This document shows positions 3,636 through 5,571 of a DNA stretch of 5,571 bases, in pieces (position 1 is the stretch's first letter; every line of letters begins with the position of its first letter). A model generated the notes under the pieces. That model was given only the letters and a program-made list of their open reading frames with translations. It had not been told where the DNA came from and did not search any database. A program made the position numbers and the translations under genes. Source of the DNA: DASSKW01 sp035701115 (lineage in GTDB: Bacteria > Pseudomonadota > Gammaproteobacteria > Natronospirales > REEB76); the NCBI GenBank assembly GCA_035701115.1, contig DASSOA010000093.1:1-5571 (forward strand). The letters run 5' to 3'.

Positions 3636-5571
3636 TTGCTTTGACGGCCACGCCTCGCTATCTGCGCGTCGCGGTTCCGTCGCCGCTTTACCGCCATTTC
3701 GATTACCTGCCACCGACCGGCGCCGACCTTGCGGGCGTTTCTCCCGGCGTCAGGGTGCGCGTACCGTTTGGTGCGCGCGACGTCATCGCGGTGCTGCTCG
3801 ACACGCCGTCCGAAACCGAGGTGTCGGCATCCAGGCTCAAACGTGCAAAGCGGATACTGGACAGCGCGCCGGTGGTGCCTCACGACATGATGGCGCTGGC
3901 CCGCTGGGCTGCCGACTACTATCGCCACCCCATTGGCGAAGTCGTGCAGGCCCTGCTGCCCACAGCGCTGCGCCTGGACCGGCCCGCACAGGCGTCGCGG
4001 CCCTTCGTCTGGCGCCTCACCCCGGCTGGATCGGCCGTGGATCCGGCGTCACTGAAACGGGCACCCCGGCAGGCTGCCCTGCTCGCGCACCTGCAACACT
4101 CGCCGGACGGTTGTCTGGCAGATGTGCTGGCCGACGTATCCCCGCACTGGCAGGCCACCACGCGGTTGCTCATCGAGCGCGGTTGGGTGGAAAAGGTGCG
4201 CGGCGATTTCGTGCCGGGCCCGGTTGACGATCCCCTGCCGCAAGGCATCGCGCTGAACTCCGCCCAGCGTAACGCCGCGCAAAGCGTGATCAGCGCGGCA
4301 GGCACGTTCCGGTCCTTTCTGTTGCACGGCGTGACCGGCAGCGGCAAGACCGAGGTGTACATGGAAGTCATCGCCGATGCGCTGCAACGCGGGAAACAGG
4401 CACTGGTGCTGGTTCCCGAAATCGGCCTGACGCCGCAACTGCTGTCGCGATTCCGGATCCGCTTCGGTGCGGTAACGGCCTTTCATTCGGGTTTGACCGA
4501 CGGCGAACGTCTCGATGCATGGCTCGCCGCCCGTGACGGGCGTGCACGCATCGTGATCGGCACGCGCTCGGCCGTCTTCGTGCCGCTGCAGGTACCCGGC
4601 GTCATTGTGGTGGATGAAGAACACGATGCCTCTTTCAAGCAGCAGGACGGCTTTCGGTATTCGGCGCGCGATCTCGCCGTGGTCCGCGCCCAACGCAGCA
4701 ACATTCCGGTGTTGCTCGGGTCCGCGACACCGTCGCTGGAATCCATCCAGAACGTGCGGCAGGAACGTTACACACAACTCGAATTGCCGGAGCGGGCCGG
4801 CAGTGCGCGGCACCCGAAACTGCGCCTGCTGGACGTGCGCAGCCGTCCGCTCGACGAGGGTCTTTCCGATCTTTTGCTCGATGCCGTCGCCCGGCACCTG
4901 AAAGGCGGCGGTCAGGTCCTGCTGTTTCTGAACCGCCGCGGTTACGCACCGACGCTGATGTGCCATGCCTGCGGCCACGTGCTGCAATGCAAACGCTGCG
5001 ATGCGCGCATGACCTTGCACGGAACCCAGCGTCTGCAATGCCATCATTGCGGCGCGGAACGCAATCTGCCGAGCCGCTGCGAACAATGCGGTGCCGCCGA
5101 GTTCGACCGCTTCGGCCAGGGCACGGAACGCATTGAAGCCGCACTTAACCGGCTGTTTCCGGATGCCGGCATTGCCCGCATCGATCGCGACACCACCCGG
5201 CGCAAGGGCACGATGGAAGCGCTGCTGGACGGCGTGCATCGCGGCAAACACCGCATCGTGGTCGGCACCCAGATGCTCGCCAAGGGACACGATTTTCCCA
5301 ACGTCACGCTGGTCGGCATTCTGGATGCGGATCAGGGTCTGTTCGGCGTGGATTTTCGTGCCAGCGAACGCATGGCTCAACTCATCGTGCAGGTGGCCGG
5401 CCGCGCCGGTCGCGCCGAGCGCCCCGGCGAAGTCCTGATTCAGACGTACCACCCCGATCACCCGCTGCTGACGCACCTGGTTCGCGAAGGCTATGCCAGT
5501 TTTGCCGACGCCGCCCTGCGCGACCGGCAGCTCGCCGGATTGCCACCGTTCGCGGCCATGGCGCTGTTGCG
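3632..5571 (+). CDS. priA: Primosomal replication-restart helicase PriA (3' end beyond window)
   Basis: 646 codons are visible and the frame is open to the window edge; the family is about 730 residues, so roughly the last 85 are missing. PriA recognises stalled forks and D-loops, unwinds DNA 3' to 5' and reloads the replicative helicase. The N-terminal DNA-binding domain has YLRVAVPSPLYRHFDYLPP (10-28) and WAADYYRHPIGEV. Helicase motifs follow: Walker A GVTGSGKT (233-240), DEEH (328-331), GSATPSLES, FLNRRGYAP (432-440), GTQMLAKGHDFPNV (545-558) and QVAGRAGR (587-594). All eight zinc-binding cysteines are present: C444, C447, C453, C456, C470, C473, C483, C486. ATG 3632 is the first start after an in-frame TAA at 3623-3625. 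The Shine-Dalgarno is weak (GTGGA) and lies within a DnaA box, suggesting regulated expression. The gene is divergent from the sigma operon. Confidence 0.97.
   Translation, partial: MVALTATPRYLRVAVPSPLYRHFDYLPPTGADLAGVSPGVRVRVPFGARDVIAVLLDTPSETEVSASRLKRAKRILDSAPVVPHDMMALARWAADYYRHPIGEVVQALLPTALRLDRPAQASRPFVWRLTPAGSAVDPASLKRAPRQAALLAHLQHSPDGCLADVLADVSPHWQATTRLLIERGWVEKVRGDFVPGPVDDPLPQGIALNSAQRNAAQSVISAAGTFRSFLLHGVTGSGKTEVYMEVIADALQRGKQALVLVPEIGLTPQLLSRFRIRFGAVTAFHSGLTDGERLDAWLAARDGRARIVIGTRSAVFVPLQVPGVIVVDEEHDASFKQQDGFRYSARDLAVVRAQRSNIPVLLGSATPSLESIQNVRQERYTQLELPERAGSARHPKLRLLDVRSRPLDEGLSDLLLDAVARHLKGGGQVLLFLNRRGYAPTLMCHACGHVLQCKRCDARMTLHGTQRLQCHHCGAERNLPSRCEQCGAAEFDRFGQGTERIEAALNRLFPDAGIARIDRDTTRRKGTMEALLDGVHRGKHRIVVGTQMLAKGHDFPNVTLVGILDADQGLFGVDFRASERMAQLIVQVAGRAGRAERPGEVLIQTYHPDHPLLTHLVREGYASFADAALRDRQLAGLPPFAAMALL

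Noticed and set aside
4049..5476. Long open frame (475 codons) antisense to priA
   Set aside because: It is also a mirror frame of a strongly conserved gene, with the same unstructured composition; all PriA motifs lie on the plus strand.
5500..5571. priA as a truncated pseudogene
   Set aside because: The frame is intact with all motifs and simply runs off the window edge.

Overview
The window reads as a high-GC proteobacterial chromosome, most likely a beta- or gammaproteobacterium. The reasons are the split proton-translocating transhydrogenase (separate small alpha subunit followed by pntB), an ECF sigma factor followed by DUF3619-like and DUF3106-like genes, and a PriA of typical proteobacterial form. 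Taxonomy below that level is not supported. There are no rRNA or tRNA genes, insertion sequences or CRISPR arrays.

Layout. Positions 1-1503 (+) hold the last codons of the membrane alpha subunit of NAD(P) transhydrogenase and a complete pntB, overlapping by ATGA. A strong hairpin with A and T tracts (1525-1553) follows and can stop transcription from both sides. Positions 1575-3331 (-) hold a compact four-gene operon read right to left: an ECF-type sigma factor, a single-pass membrane protein (DUF3619-like, plausible anti-sigma factor), a 97-residue exported protein, and an exported Trp/Phe-LxP repeat protein (DUF3106-like). All junctions overlap by 4 or 8 bases. The sigma gene appears to start at a CTG codon. 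Positions 3332-3631 form a divergent regulatory region. Positions 3632-5571 (+) hold priA, the primosomal replication-restart helicase, cut by the window edge.

The most interesting stretch is the roughly 300-base divergent region. It has an AT-rich core, a full match to the IHF consensus, and two perfect, inverted DnaA boxes (TTATCCACA) ending six bases before the priA ATG. The same bases could fold in the mRNA into a two-part hairpin that pairs the priA start codon. This suggests that the initiator DnaA may control the restart helicase PriA, or less likely that this is a DnaA-binding locus with an origin-like layout.

The sigma operon looks like a cell-envelope signalling unit: a regulator, a membrane-anchored partner with a conserved-looking periplasmic tail, and two exported proteins. 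That functional reading is inferred from architecture, not demonstrated.
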